This document shows positions 38,294-47,547 of a DNA stretch of 64,000 nt, piece after piece (position 1 is the first letter of the stretch; every line of letters begins with the position of its first letter). The stretch lies in contig NZ_JAAUVI010000003.1 of NCBI RefSeq assembly GCF_021352225.1, positions 248,001-312,000 of the forward strand, read 5' to 3'. Both the position numbers and the translations under genes were made by a program. This DNA comes from Methylobacterium sp. C25. GTDB taxonomy: Bacteria > Pseudomonadota > Alphaproteobacteria > Rhizobiales > Beijerinckiaceae. Below the pieces are notes generated by a model. That model saw nothing but the letters and a program-made list of their open reading frames with translations, did not search any database and had not been told where the DNA came from.

Positions 38294-39040
38294 ATGACTC
38301 TCCGCGCTCCCCATCTCCTCGCGCTGGCGATCAGCTGCGCCGGCCTCGGCGCCTGCAACACGGTCGACCGTCTCTCGCAGATCGGCGCTCAACCGAAGCT
38401 GTCGGCGATCGACGACCCGACCTCGCAGCCAGGCTACAAGCCGGTGCGCTTGCCGATGCCGGATGTGCAGCCGGTCTCCTACGCGCCGAATTCCCTGTGG
38501 CGGACTGGCTCGCGCGCGTTCTTCAAGGATCAGCGCGCCGCCCGAATCGGCGATATCCTGACGGTGAAGGTGAACATCACCGACCAGGCCAACCTCAACA
38601 ACGAGACCAAGCGCTCCCGTAGCAACGCGGAGGGAGTGGGCCTGCCCAACGCGTTTGGGCTCGAGAAGTCGGCCGCCGTCGCCGCCGCCGGCATCAGCGC
38701 GGACAAGCTTCTCACGGCGACCTCGAACTCATCGAGCGACGGCGCGGGCTCGGTTCAGCGGGCCGAGACCGTGACCACCAACATCGCCGGCGTGGTCACG
38801 CAGGTGCTGCCGAACGGCAACCTCGTCATTGAGGGCAAGCAGGAGGTCCGCATCAACTTCGAGGTGCGCGAGCTCATCGTCGCCGGTGTAGTGCGTCCGG
38901 AGGACATCGAGTCCGACAACACCATCGATTCCACGAAGATCGCCCAGGCGCGCATCGCTTATGGCGGCCGCGGCCAGATCACCGACGTCCAGCAGCCCCG
39001 CTACGGCCAGCAGATCGTCGACGTGTTGCTGCCATTCTAA
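38294..39040 (+). CDS. flgH: flagellar L-ring lipoprotein FlgH
   Basis: Forms the outer-membrane L-ring. The 248-residue product has a lipoprotein signal with lipobox LGAC at residues about 18-21. SLWRTGSRAFFKDQRAARIGDILTVKV and VLPNGNLVIEGKQEVRINFE are FlgH motifs, and it ends DVLLPF. ATG 38294 is preferred to a TTG two codons upstream. Confidence 0.94.
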   Translation: MTLRAPHLLALAISCAGLGACNTVDRLSQIGAQPKLSAIDDPTSQPGYKPVRLPMPDVQPVSYAPNSLWRTGSRAFFKDQRAARIGDILTVKVNITDQANLNNETKRSRSNAEGVGLPNAFGLEKSAAVAAAGISADKLLTATSNSSSDGAGSVQRAETVTTNIAGVVTQVLPNGNLVIEGKQEVRINFEVRELIVAGVVRPEDIESDNTIDSTKIAQARIAYGGRGQITDVQQPRYGQQIVDVLLPF

Positions 39041-39086
39041 GGGCCGGCACGCTGGCTCCAAATCGATCGAACTCAACGGTGCGCAT

Positions 39087-39106
39087 CCCCGCACCCGCGT
39101 GCGGGG
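39087..39106. terminator. GC hairpin between convergent flgH and hypothetical gene
   Basis: CCCCGCAC and GTGCGGGG form an 8-bp perfect stem with a 4-nt loop. It has no T-tract but is placed to end transcription from both sides. Confidence 0.5.
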
Positions 39107-39144
39107 AGGAGCCGAGGTCCGCCTGGGTTTCGAACGAGACCGGC

Positions 39145-39909
39145 TCAGCCGTCGCGCCGACCGCAGCGCACATAGGAGGACGAGCCCTTGGCGCTCGTCC
39201 AGATCAGACGGTCTCCGTCCACGAGCAGGCGCACCTGGGAGGTCCAGTTTCGGCCGCGGTCGCTGCAATCGGCAGCGACGGTCCAGGCGACGCCGTCGCG
39301 CCGGCCGTTGCGGAAGCGGCAGAGCGTGCGACCGGCCCTGGCGCCGTCCTCGGTGATCGTCGCCGGGAGGTAGCCGCGACGGCGGGAACGCGAGCCGCAC
39401 GCCTGGGCATTCGGTCCCCATACCCCGACATAGCCGACGCGCTCGATCGGCAGGCCTGGGGGATGGGGAACGGTATTCGGCGCGATCGCCACGGGGATGG
39501 GCGCGGGAGAAGTCGCAGATGACGGCGATGGCGTCGCGGGAGGCAACGGCTCGACCGTCGCACTCGCAACCTTGAGGACGTCAGCCGGCGCGGCAGCGGG
39601 CTCGACCACGGATGCGGCAACCTGGGCCGGTTCCTGCGGGCGCACCGGCGCGGGCGCCTGCGCCTCGCGGATCCGACCGGCCTCGGGCCGTTCGGAGACG
39701 CTCGTACGGTCTGGCACCGGCACGGCGTTATGGCCGTCCTCGATCAGGAACATCACGCTGAAGGTCAGCAGCGCACCCCAGCCCGCAGCCAGGAGCAGCG
39801 GCACGGCGAGCCGCAATGGCCGCGGCTCGCCGAGGTCGAGCACGGGCGTAACGGGCAATTCGAGATAGGGGACGACCGGCTCGTCCCTGATCCCGTACGC
39901 CACGCTCAT
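39145..39909 (-). CDS. hypothetical single-pass membrane protein with cysteine-containing C-domain
   Basis: I do not recognise a family. The 254-residue protein has a cytoplasmic N-terminus, one membrane helix near residues 37-57, a roughly 100-residue Pro/Ala/Val-rich linker and a C-terminal domain of about 90 residues. That domain has four cysteines (QACGS, TLCRF, ADCSD, VRCGR) and many arginines and tryptophans, suggesting a small disulfide-bonded periplasmic domain. The start at 39909 has AGAGGGG upstream; an ATG six codons earlier is possible. It lies 20 bp downstream of the oxygenase gene. Confidence 0.72.
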   Translation of the reverse strand: MSVAYGIRDEPVVPYLELPVTPVLDLGEPRPLRLAVPLLLAAGWGALLTFSVMFLIEDGHNAVPVPDRTSVSERPEAGRIREAQAPAPVRPQEPAQVAASVVEPAAAPADVLKVASATVEPLPPATPSPSSATSPAPIPVAIAPNTVPHPPGLPIERVGYVGVWGPNAQACGSRSRRRGYLPATITEDGARAGRTLCRFRNGRRDGVAWTVAADCSDRGRNWTSQVRLLVDGDRLIWTSAKGSSSYVRCGRRDG

Positions 39910-39929
39910 GCTCGGCCCCTCTGACATGA

Positions 39930-40562
39930 TCAGCGCCCGAAAATGCCCTTCAGGAACTGCGCCATGCCGTTGCGCTTCTTCTTGCGCTCCAGCTCGCTCG
40001 CGTCCTTGATCCAAGCCACCTGCACGACCCGGCGCTCGCCCTCGAAGGGCTCGTGGCCGTGCCAGGAATTGTCGGCGCGCAGGAACGCGAACATCGTGCC
40101 CATGGTCGGCGGCACCTCGACCGCGAAGGGCTCGTAGTTCTTGCCGTCGTAGAGAACCCGAAGGCGGCCCGCAGCCGGAGCGTCCCACTCATCGTTCATG
40201 TAGACGAGCAGCGTCATGACCTTCGACGGGCCGTCCGTGTGGATGGCGCCGTACTTGAGCTGGCTCTTCTTCATGATCGTGGTGAGGCGCGGGCACGACA
40301 CCAGGTCGATGCCGAACTTCTCGCCGAGGATGCGGGAGAACTCGTCGCTCTCCAGCTCGTCGATCAGCGCCTTGAAGCGGCCCTTGAGCGCGACTTCGTC
40401 GACGGTGAGATAGCCCGGCTTGGCGATGGCCGGGAAATCCTGACGGATCTCGTCGATGGCGTCACGGCGCAGAACGCCGTTGCCGAGGAAATAGGTATAG
40501 GGCGAGCGCGAGACGGGGGCTTCGCGCACTGCATCCAGGTTGAGGATCGATAAAGCCGACAT
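39930..40562 (-). CDS. 2-oxoglutarate/Fe(II)-dependent oxygenase
   Basis: A 210-residue protein of the prolyl-hydroxylase-like 2OG-Fe(II) group. The iron-binding triad is visible: H and D in GAIHTDGPSK and a distal H in SWHGHEPF, with an arginine a few residues later that can hold 2-oxoglutarate. The basic C-terminal tail is unusual. The substrate is unknown. It may form a unit with the downstream membrane protein. Confidence 0.82.
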   Translation of the reverse strand: MSALSILNLDAVREAPVSRSPYTYFLGNGVLRRDAIDEIRQDFPAIAKPGYLTVDEVALKGRFKALIDELESDEFSRILGEKFGIDLVSCPRLTTIMKKSQLKYGAIHTDGPSKVMTLLVYMNDEWDAPAAGRLRVLYDGKNYEPFAVEVPPTMGTMFAFLRADNSWHGHEPFEGERRVVQVAWIKDASELERKKKRNGMAQFLKGIFGR

Positions 40563-40772
40563 GATGAGATCTCGCCCGTTGAGAGCGGCGCGATTCGTTG
40601 TTTCTACGGCCGCTTCATCGTTTGTTAAAGGCCTTTCAGGCCACAGCGATTCGTTAACTGCCCGATTGCGGCTTCTGCACGGCGGTCAGTGCGCCAGCGC
40701 CCCTTTTCCGGCCGGCATGAACCTGCCATGGTCAAGCTTGGGCCGGAATCGTCACCGCGGCCCTGTGGCATC

Positions 40773-41078
40773 ATGACCTTCGCTCGCGTCCTCCTGACGA
40801 GCACCTTGGCCCTGGCCCAGGTGGCTCCCGTCGCCGCCCAACAGCGTCTGGCGACCAACCGCATGTCCTGCACGGACGCCAAGGCGTTGGTGAAACAGGA
40901 TGGCGACATCGTGCTTGCGACCGGGCCGGCCCTCTCGGAGCGGATCGTGGCCGACCGTGGCTATTGCGAGATTTCGGAGATCGCCGAGCTCCGCTTCGTG
41001 CCGACCCGCGACAACCCGCAATGTCCCATCGGATACCGCTGCAAGGCGCCCGAATTCGAGGACTGGAACGGGAATTAG
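40773..41078 (+). CDS. small secreted protein with four cysteines
   Basis: A 101-residue protein with a signal peptide (residues 1-22, ending PVAAQQ). The mature part has four cysteines (MSCTDAK, YCEISE, NPQCPIGYRCK) that could form two disulfides. No family recognised. An ATG 28 codons upstream would destroy the signal peptide, so 40773 is preferred. Confidence 0.7.
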   Translation: MTFARVLLTSTLALAQVAPVAAQQRLATNRMSCTDAKALVKQDGDIVLATGPALSERIVADRGYCEISEIAELRFVPTRDNPQCPIGYRCKAPEFEDWNGN

Positions 41079-41281
41079 GGGCCGGGCGCCGGCCGAGATG
41101 CGCCCGAGAAGCGGCCTTCCACAGCTTGCCTATCCGAACGTGACCAAAATTTCAGGAGACGCGGCGGCCCGGCAACACTATGTCGCCACGTCACTGCGTG
41201 AGGGATTTTGCCCGTAAGGGCACGGCCCGTTGCCGGGTTGCCCGGTCCGCGTGTGTATGAAGCGTCCGAAGGGAGACCAGC

Positions 41282-43396
41282 GTGGCCGCACTCAAGAGCG
41301 GGCTCGGCATACAAGCCGTCCTGACCGCCATCGTCGCGCTGCTGCTGATCGCGGCACCAGGCCTGCCATCTCCGCCGCTCTATGTGTCGCTCGCGGGCTT
41401 CGCCATGGCCGGCATCCTGCTCGCCGCCGGAAACGTCTCCGCCTACCTGAAGATCTTCATCTCCGTCTATGGGATCGGCTACCTGTTCCTGGCGCTTGCG
41501 AAGCAGGCCGCCATGATCGGATTGCTGCCGCCGGTCCTGGCGGCGCTGCTGCCTCCGGAATTCGCCTCGACCGGCGCTGTCGTCTTCGCCGCGATCGTGC
41601 TGGCGATCTCCTACCTGCAGCCGATCCGAGACATCACGCTGATCGCCGACCCCTATTTTGCCACCCGCGACGAGCCGACCCGCGAGATTGGTCCGTTCCG
41701 CTTCCTCGGCCGCACCGAGGGCGCCCTCGGCCAGCGCCTCGTTGCGCTCTCGATCTTCATCACCTTCGCCCAGGTCGCCCTGCAGCTGCGCCTGAACTTC
41801 TGGTACCGCGACCTCTTCAACGCCCTCCAGGAGTACAAGGCCGACGTCTTCTGGTACCAGCTGATCTGGATCTTCGGTCCGCTCGCGACGGTCTGGGTGA
41901 TCATCGGCATGCTCGACGTCTTCGTCGATGCCAGCCTGCACATTCGCTGGCGGACCTGGCTCACGAGGAGCCTCTACGAGCGCTGGCTCGACGGCGGCAC
42001 GCATTACCGCATCCCGTTCACCGACGAGCATGCCGACAACCCCGACCAGCGTATCCAGAGCGACGTCAACCTGTTCATTCAACAGACGACGACGCTCTCG
42101 ATCCGCCTGCTTTCGCAGGCCGCGACGCTGGTCTCCTTCATGGTCATCCTGTGGAGCCTGTCGCGGGACTTCGTGCTTCCTTTCACCGACACGGTGATCC
42201 CTGGATTCCTGGTCTGGCTGGTGATCGGCTACGCCGTGGTCGGCACTTGGCTCACGCATCTCGTCGGCCGACCGCTGATCGGCCTCGACTTCCGGCAGGA
42301 GCAGGTCGAAGCGGATTTCCGCTTCTCGCTCGCCCGGTCGCGCATTTACAGCGAGCAGATCGCGCTGCTGCGCGGCGAACGCGCCGAGACAGTGCGGCTT
42401 CGCGGACTCTTCAACTCGATCATCTCGAATTACCTCGGCATCATCTATCGCCGGATCAAGCTCGGCAGCCTGACGCTGTCCTATAGCCAGCTCAGCGTGG
42501 TCTTCCCCTACATCCTGGCGGCGCCGTCCTACTTCGCGAAGAAGATCACGCTGGGCCAGTTCCAGCAGACGGCGGATGCCTTCTCGAGCGTGCAGGGAGC
42601 GCTGTCGTTCTTCATCAGCTCCTACACGACGCTCGCGTCGTACAAGGCCAATACCAACCGTCTCTCCTCCTTCAAGCGCGCCATGACCAAGGCCGAGGCC
42701 TTGAGCGGAGCGGGCTACGGCCTCGTCCAGGGCAACGACAGCAAGGGCGACGTCACGGCAAAGGATCTCGTCCTCGGGCTGCCCGACGGGCGAGAGATCG
42801 TGCAAACTGCCGGCTTTGCCTTGCCGAAGGGCGTAGCGACGCTGGTCACCGGCCCATCGGGCTCGGGCAAGTCGACGCTGTTCCGGGCGATCGCCGGGAT
42901 CTGGCCGTTCGGCAAGGGCCGGGTCGACGTGCCAGCAGGCCAGTCGGCGCTGGTGTTGCCGCAGCGGCCCTACATTCCGCTCGGCACCCTGCGCGGCGCC
43001 GTCAGCTACCCGAACACCACAGATCAGTTCGCGGACGAGGCGATCCGCGAGGCGCTCGCCGCCGCTCAGCTCTCGCAACTCGCCGACAAGCTCGACGAGA
43101 TCGATGCCTGGGATCAGCGCCTCTCGGGCGGCGAGCAACAGCGGCTAGCTATCGCCCGCGCGATCCTGGCCAAGCCCGATTGGCTCTTTCTCGACGAATC
43201 CACTGCAGCCCTCGACGAGCCGAGCGAGGCCAGGATCTATCGGACACTGCGTGAGAAGCTGCCGGGCACCACGATCGTCTCGATCGGCCACCGTTCGACC
43301 CTCCACGAACTGCATGACGGCCGTATCGACATGCAACCCGCGAACGATGGCCGCTTCGAGCCAAAACGGCTCCCGGCGCCTGCCGCAGCGGAGTAG
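41282..43396 (+). CDS. SbmA/BacA-type ABC transporter, fused permease and ATPase
   Basis: A 704-residue single-chain ABC transporter. The N-terminal half has several membrane helices and an SbmA/BacA-like segment (LNFWYRDLFNALQEY, then DGGTHYRIPFTDEHADNPDQRIQSD). The C-terminal ATPase has Walker A GPSGSGKST, signature LSGGEQQRLAIARAI and Walker B PDWLFLDEST. Relatives import peptides, vitamins or very-long-chain acyl compounds; the substrate here is unknown. GTG start. Confidence 0.9.
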   Translation: MAALKSGLGIQAVLTAIVALLLIAAPGLPSPPLYVSLAGFAMAGILLAAGNVSAYLKIFISVYGIGYLFLALAKQAAMIGLLPPVLAALLPPEFASTGAVVFAAIVLAISYLQPIRDITLIADPYFATRDEPTREIGPFRFLGRTEGALGQRLVALSIFITFAQVALQLRLNFWYRDLFNALQEYKADVFWYQLIWIFGPLATVWVIIGMLDVFVDASLHIRWRTWLTRSLYERWLDGGTHYRIPFTDEHADNPDQRIQSDVNLFIQQTTTLSIRLLSQAATLVSFMVILWSLSRDFVLPFTDTVIPGFLVWLVIGYAVVGTWLTHLVGRPLIGLDFRQEQVEADFRFSLARSRIYSEQIALLRGERAETVRLRGLFNSIISNYLGIIYRRIKLGSLTLSYSQLSVVFPYILAAPSYFAKKITLGQFQQTADAFSSVQGALSFFISSYTTLASYKANTNRLSSFKRAMTKAEALSGAGYGLVQGNDSKGDVTAKDLVLGLPDGREIVQTAGFALPKGVATLVTGPSGSGKSTLFRAIAGIWPFGKGRVDVPAGQSALVLPQRPYIPLGTLRGAVSYPNTTDQFADEAIREALAAAQLSQLADKLDEIDAWDQRLSGGEQQRLAIARAILAKPDWLFLDESTAALDEPSEARIYRTLREKLPGTTIVSIGHRSTLHELHDGRIDMQPANDGRFEPKRLPAPAAAE

Positions 43397-43470
43397 GAGC
43401 GGCGTGGCCGGAGCAGAACCGCAAGATCGGGATCGAAAACCCCTCATTGCAGCTGCCGGGTCCTGGCAAC

Positions 43471-44637
43471 TCATGAAATCTTTTGGAGCACGGCCTGAGC
43501 GATGGGCCGCTCCTCATCGGCGCCAATGACGAACACTGGGACCGGTGCCCCGTCATTACTGATACACGTTGCGTTTGTAGCGTTCCGGGTCTCGTCGAGC
43601 GCAATTCCGGCCCAGCCGAGGGCTCGGCAGATCGCGGAGCGGACATGCGCCGAATGCTCCCCGATGCCTGCGGTGAAGACCAGAGCATCGAGCCCGCCCA
43701 GCGCTGCGATCAGTGACCCGACTTCCCGCACCACGCGATAAGCGAAGAGGTCCAATGCCTCCTTCGCCCGCGGATCGTCGCTCGCGAGCAGTACCCGCGC
43801 ATCGTTGCTGATGCCTGAGACGCCGAGCAGGCCCGAGCGCCGGTTCAAGATCTCGGAGACCTCCGCCGGCGCCATACCGCGCTGCTCGATCAAATGAAGC
43901 ACCAGCCCGGCATCGATAGCGCCACAGCGCATTCCCATGACGAGGCCGTCGAGCGCCGTGAAACCCATGGTGGTGGCGATGCTCCGACCTTCCTGCATGG
44001 CGCAGAGACTCGCACCATGGCCGAGATGGCAGACGATGACGCGGCCTTGGGCCGCTTCGCCGGCGATACCGGGCAGCACGTCGGCGATGTGCTGGTAGGA
44101 TAGGCCATGAAAGCCATAGCGGATGAGGCCTTGGTCGGTCAGTTCGTGCGGAATCGCGAAGATCTGGGCGAGCCGCGGCATCGTCCGGTGGAAGGCTGTG
44201 TCGAAACAGGCAATCTGAGGCAGGCCAGGCCATGCCTTCGCCACGGCCTTGATGGCGGCGAGGTTGTGCGGCTGGTGAGCCGGAGCCAGCGGGATCAGTT
44301 CTTCAAGGGCGGTCATCACCGCATCGTCGATGATGACGGGCGCGCAAAAATCCGGACCGCCATGGACGACGCGGTGACCGGCTGCCTGAAGGGCGAAGCG
44401 ATCGGAGTTGCGGATGCCATCGAGCAGCCAGCGCGTCGCCACGTCGTGATCGGCTGTCTCAGGCAGTTCTGATCCGGCGAACAGGCCGGCTTCGGGGCCC
44501 TTGGCGCCACCGAAGGCCGCCCGGCTGCCAATTCCCTCGATGCCACCTCGACAAAGCGGTTCGAGTGTCTCTGCTCGGAAGAGCGCGAATTTCACGCTCG
44601 ACGAGCCCGCATTGATCACCAGAACGGCATCGTCCAT
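43471..44637 (-). CDS. ackA: acetate kinase
   Basis: AckA interconverts acetyl phosphate and acetate with ATP. The 388-residue protein has the sugar-kinase/actin-fold motifs VLVINAGSSSVKFALF, RVVHGGPDF, CFDTAFHRTMP, CHLGHGASLCA and VFTAGIGEHSAHVR with the catalytic residues. Lying beside xsc, it probably conserves energy from the acetyl phosphate Xsc makes; other sulfonate clusters usually carry phosphotransacetylase instead. Same strand as the iclR-like gene, 38 bp downstream. Confidence 0.94.
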   Translation of the reverse strand: MDDAVLVINAGSSSVKFALFRAETLEPLCRGGIEGIGSRAAFGGAKGPEAGLFAGSELPETADHDVATRWLLDGIRNSDRFALQAAGHRVVHGGPDFCAPVIIDDAVMTALEELIPLAPAHQPHNLAAIKAVAKAWPGLPQIACFDTAFHRTMPRLAQIFAIPHELTDQGLIRYGFHGLSYQHIADVLPGIAGEAAQGRVIVCHLGHGASLCAMQEGRSIATTMGFTALDGLVMGMRCGAIDAGLVLHLIEQRGMAPAEVSEILNRRSGLLGVSGISNDARVLLASDDPRAKEALDLFAYRVVREVGSLIAALGGLDALVFTAGIGEHSAHVRSAICRALGWAGIALDETRNATNATCISNDGAPVPVFVIGADEERPIAQAVLQKIS

Positions 44638-44675
44638 GGGCGTCTCTCCTCTCTGAGTGCGCCCGTGGCGGACGC

Positions 44676-45452
44676 TTATCGTAGGGTGACTGCAAGCGCT
44701 TCAGCGGCTTCACGCAGAGCCGAGATGCGCTCCGCCGCATTGGCCCGCGAGACGCGCACCACCGGCGCCTGCAGCGCGAGGGCGGCGAGGCAGTCGCGGC
44801 CGTTCTGGTCGAAGATCGGCACGGCCACGCAGAAGAGGCCGGACAGGAACTCCTCGTCGTCGAAGGCGTAGCCGTCGCGCTTGATCCGGCCGAGCTCGGC
44901 CTTCAGCGCCTCGGTATCGGCGAGGGTGTTGGCGGTGTAGCGCTCCAGCGTCAGCGTGCCGATCAGCCGGTCGCGCTTGGCCGGTGGCATCATCGCCAGA
45001 AACAGCTTGCCGCTCGCCGAGGCGTGGGCCGGCACGCGCGAGCCCTTCTGGAAGGCGACGCGCAAGGGGGCCGCGGCCTCGACGCGGTCGAGATACATCA
45101 CCTCGCTGCCCTCCAGCACCGTAAGGTTGCAGGATTCGCCGAGGCTGCGGACGACGCGCTCAAGGATCTGGTGGCGCTGCGTCGAGCCGGGATTGTTCGA
45201 AAGAATCGCGAAGGCGAGCGCGGTCGCGCGCGATGCCAGCTCGTAGCGCCGCCCATCCGGCATCCGCCGCAGAAGTTCAGCGCCCTCCAGCATGCTCAGC
45301 CAGCGGTGCAGCGTGGGCTTGGGCAGGCCTGCCGCCTCCGTCAGCTCAGCGAGCGTCGGCGCGTGATCCATCGCAGCGATGGTCTCGAGCAGGCTGAACG
45401 CTTTGAGCGCAGGAGAGGATTCGGTGGCTTCGTCCATGGTCTCTGGTTTCAT
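44676..45452 (-). CDS. IclR-family transcriptional regulator
   Basis: A 258-residue regulator with an N-terminal winged helix (LAELTEAAGLPKPTLHRWLSMLE) and a C-terminal effector domain (SRVPAHASASGKLFLAMM, then FCVAVPIFDQNG). It diverges from xsc and is the likely regulator of xsc and ackA. ATG 45452 has AGGAAA at good spacing. Effector unknown; sulfoacetaldehyde or a precursor is plausible. Confidence 0.92.
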   Translation of the reverse strand: MKPETMDEATESSPALKAFSLLETIAAMDHAPTLAELTEAAGLPKPTLHRWLSMLEGAELLRRMPDGRRYELASRATALAFAILSNNPGSTQRHQILERVVRSLGESCNLTVLEGSEVMYLDRVEAAAPLRVAFQKGSRVPAHASASGKLFLAMMPPAKRDRLIGTLTLERYTANTLADTEALKAELGRIKRDGYAFDDEEFLSGLFCVAVPIFDQNGRDCLAALALQAPVVRVSRANAAERISALREAAEALAVTLR

Positions 45453-45491
45453 ATTCCGATTTCCTGAATGAAAAAAGCAAAAAAACGAGAT

Positions 45492-45504
45492 TTCTGTTGC
45501 AGAA
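45492..45504. promoter_or_regulatory. candidate operator between iclR-like gene and xsc
   Basis: The 13-bp palindrome TTCTG-TTG-CAGAA lies in the middle of the divergent promoter region. IclR proteins often bind short palindromes of this type. Confidence 0.4.
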
Positions 45505-45661
45505 TGCCGCGGTGGGGCGTTAAGTTCGGCCTGGGTGATGGTGCCGCACGCCCTGCGCGCCTCGCCTCGGAGCGGCCCGAACGCCATGACGGAGAGCCGC
45601 CGTCCGAGCTTCAAGAATGATCGACAACGACTTGGCCGAGCCAGGTTTGGGAGAGCGCGCC

Positions 45662-47437
45662 ATGAAGATGACGACGGAAGAAGCCTTCATCAAAGTCCTG
45701 CAGATGCACGGGATCGAGCATGCCTTCGGCATCATCGGCTCGGCCATGATGCCGGTCTCGGATCTGTTTCCGAAGGCTGGGATCACCTTCTGGGACTGCG
45801 CGCACGAGAGCAACGCCGCGCTGATCGCCGACGGCTATTCCCGCGTCACCGGCAAGATGGCGATGGCGGTGGCCCAGAACGGCCCCGGCGTCACCGGCTT
45901 CGTCACCGCGATCAAGACCGCCTACTGGAACCACACCCCGATGCTGCTGGTGACGCCTCAGGCGGCCAACAAGACCATCGGTCAGGGCGGCTTCCAGGAA
46001 GTCGAGCAGATGGCCCTGTTCGAGGACATGGTCTGCTACCAGGAAGAGGTCCGCGATCCGACCCGCGTCGCCGAGGTGCTGAACCGGGTGATCGAGAAGG
46101 CCTGGCGCGGCTGCGCACCGGCGCAGATCAACATCCCGCGCGATTACTGGACGCATCAGATCGATATCGAGCTGCCGCAGATCGTCCGGCTGGAGCGCCC
46201 GACCGGCGGCAAGCACGCCATCGCCGACGCGGCCGAACTGCTCTCGAACGCCAAGTTCCCGGTGATCCTGAACGGTGCGGGCGTCGTCATCGGCAACGCG
46301 ATCCAGGAATCCGTCGCCCTGGCCGAGCGGCTCGATGCCCCGGTCTGCTGCGGCTACCAGCACAACGATTCGTTCCCCGGCTCGCACCCGCTCGCCGTCG
46401 GCCCGCTCGGCTATAACGGCTCGAAGGCGGCGATGGAGCTGATCGCCAAGGCCGACGTCGTGCTGGCGCTCGGCACCCGCCTCAACCCGTTCTCGACCCT
46501 GCCGGGCTACGGCATCGATTACTGGCCGAAGAACGCCAAGATCATCCAGGTCGACATCAACCCGGACCGCATCGGCCTCACCAAGAAGATCTCGGTCGGC
46601 ATCTGCGGCGACGCCAAGCACGTCGCGAAGGAACTGCTCGAACAGCTCTCGGCGAGCGCCGGCAATGCCGGCCGCGAGGATCGCCAATCCCTCGTTCACC
46701 GCACCAAGTCGGCCTGGGCGCAGGCCCTATCCTCGATCGACCACGAGGAGGACGACGAGGGCACGAGCTGGAACGCCGAGGCCCGCGAGCGCGAGAGCGA
46801 AAAGATGTCGCCGCGCATGGCTTGGCGCGCGATCCAGGCCGGCATGCCGCGCGATGCGATCGTCTCGACCGACATCGGCAACAACTGCGCCATCGGCAAC
46901 GCCTACCCAACCTTCGAGCAGGGCCGGAAGTACCTCGCGCCGGGCATGTTCGGCCCCTGCGGTTACGGCTTCCCCTCGATCATCGGCGCCAAGATCGGCT
47001 GCCCGGACGTACCGGTTTTCGGCTTCTCGGGCGACGGTGCTTTCGGCATCTCGATGAACGAGATGACCTCGATTGGTCGCGACGAATGGCCGGCGGTCAC
47101 CATGGTGATCTTCCGGAACTTCCAGTGGGGTGCCGAGAAGCGCAACACCACGCTCTGGTACGACAACAACTTCGTCGGCACCGAGCTCGACCCGAAGCTC
47201 AGCTACGCCAAGATCGCCGATGGCTGCGGCTTCAAGGGCGTCCGCGTCGACACGCAGCGCGCGCTGACCGAGGCGATCCAGCAGGCCGGCGAGGCCCAGG
47301 CGCAGGGCGTCACCACCTTCATCGAGGTGATGCTGAACCAGGAGCTCGGCGAGCCCTTCCGCCGCGACGCGATGAAGAAGCCGGTGGTCGTCGCCGGGAT
47401 CGACAAGGCCGACATGCAGCCGCAGCGGCCGGCCTGA
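45662..47437 (+). CDS. xsc: sulfoacetaldehyde acetyltransferase
   Basis: Xsc is the thiamine-diphosphate enzyme that cleaves sulfoacetaldehyde with phosphate into acetyl phosphate and sulfite. The 591-residue length and N-terminus MKMTTEEAFIKVLQMHGIEH match the family. Distinctive segments include GIIGSAMMPVSDLFPKAGI, the ThDP/Mg motif GFSGDGAFGISMNEM (followed about 25 residues later by FRNFQWG), and GTRLNPFSTLPGYGIDYWP. ATG 45662 follows GGGAGAG. It is the central enzyme of the sulfonate region. Confidence 0.96.
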   Translation: MKMTTEEAFIKVLQMHGIEHAFGIIGSAMMPVSDLFPKAGITFWDCAHESNAALIADGYSRVTGKMAMAVAQNGPGVTGFVTAIKTAYWNHTPMLLVTPQAANKTIGQGGFQEVEQMALFEDMVCYQEEVRDPTRVAEVLNRVIEKAWRGCAPAQINIPRDYWTHQIDIELPQIVRLERPTGGKHAIADAAELLSNAKFPVILNGAGVVIGNAIQESVALAERLDAPVCCGYQHNDSFPGSHPLAVGPLGYNGSKAAMELIAKADVVLALGTRLNPFSTLPGYGIDYWPKNAKIIQVDINPDRIGLTKKISVGICGDAKHVAKELLEQLSASAGNAGREDRQSLVHRTKSAWAQALSSIDHEEDDEGTSWNAEARERESEKMSPRMAWRAIQAGMPRDAIVSTDIGNNCAIGNAYPTFEQGRKYLAPGMFGPCGYGFPSIIGAKIGCPDVPVFGFSGDGAFGISMNEMTSIGRDEWPAVTMVIFRNFQWGAEKRNTTLWYDNNFVGTELDPKLSYAKIADGCGFKGVRVDTQRALTEAIQQAGEAQAQGVTTFIEVMLNQELGEPFRRDAMKKPVVVAGIDKADMQPQRPA

Positions 47438-47457
47438 TCGAAGTGTCGGAAAACAGA

Positions 47458-47490
47458 AAGGAGCGGCGGAGAGATCCGCCGCTCCTTTTT
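47458..47490 (+). terminator. rho-independent terminator of xsc
   Basis: A 13-bp perfect stem (AAGGAGCGGCGGA with its complement), a 4-nt loop and a T-run, starting 20 nt after the xsc stop. Confidence 0.92.
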
Positions 47491-47505
47491 CGTGGCTGAG
47501 GAAAC

Positions 47506-47543
47506 GGGCACCCCTCTCCCCACAAACAGGGAGAGGGGTGCCC
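47506..47543. repeat. extragenic palindrome at the 3' end of sorB
   Basis: A perfect 15-bp inverted repeat (GGGCACCCCTCTCCC and its complement) around an 8-nt loop ends 4 bp before the sorB stop codon. CCCCTCTCCC palindromes of this type recur between genes in many Rhizobiales genomes; it may also stabilise or end the sorAB mRNA. Confidence 0.65.
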
Positions 47544-47547
47544 ATCG

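Noticed and set aside
41075..43138. Very long open frame (687 codons) on the minus strand opposite the ABC transporter
   Set aside because: The plus-strand product has clear ABC motifs. The minus frame is low-complexity (Glu/Asp/Arg-rich) and is the usual high-GC shadow.
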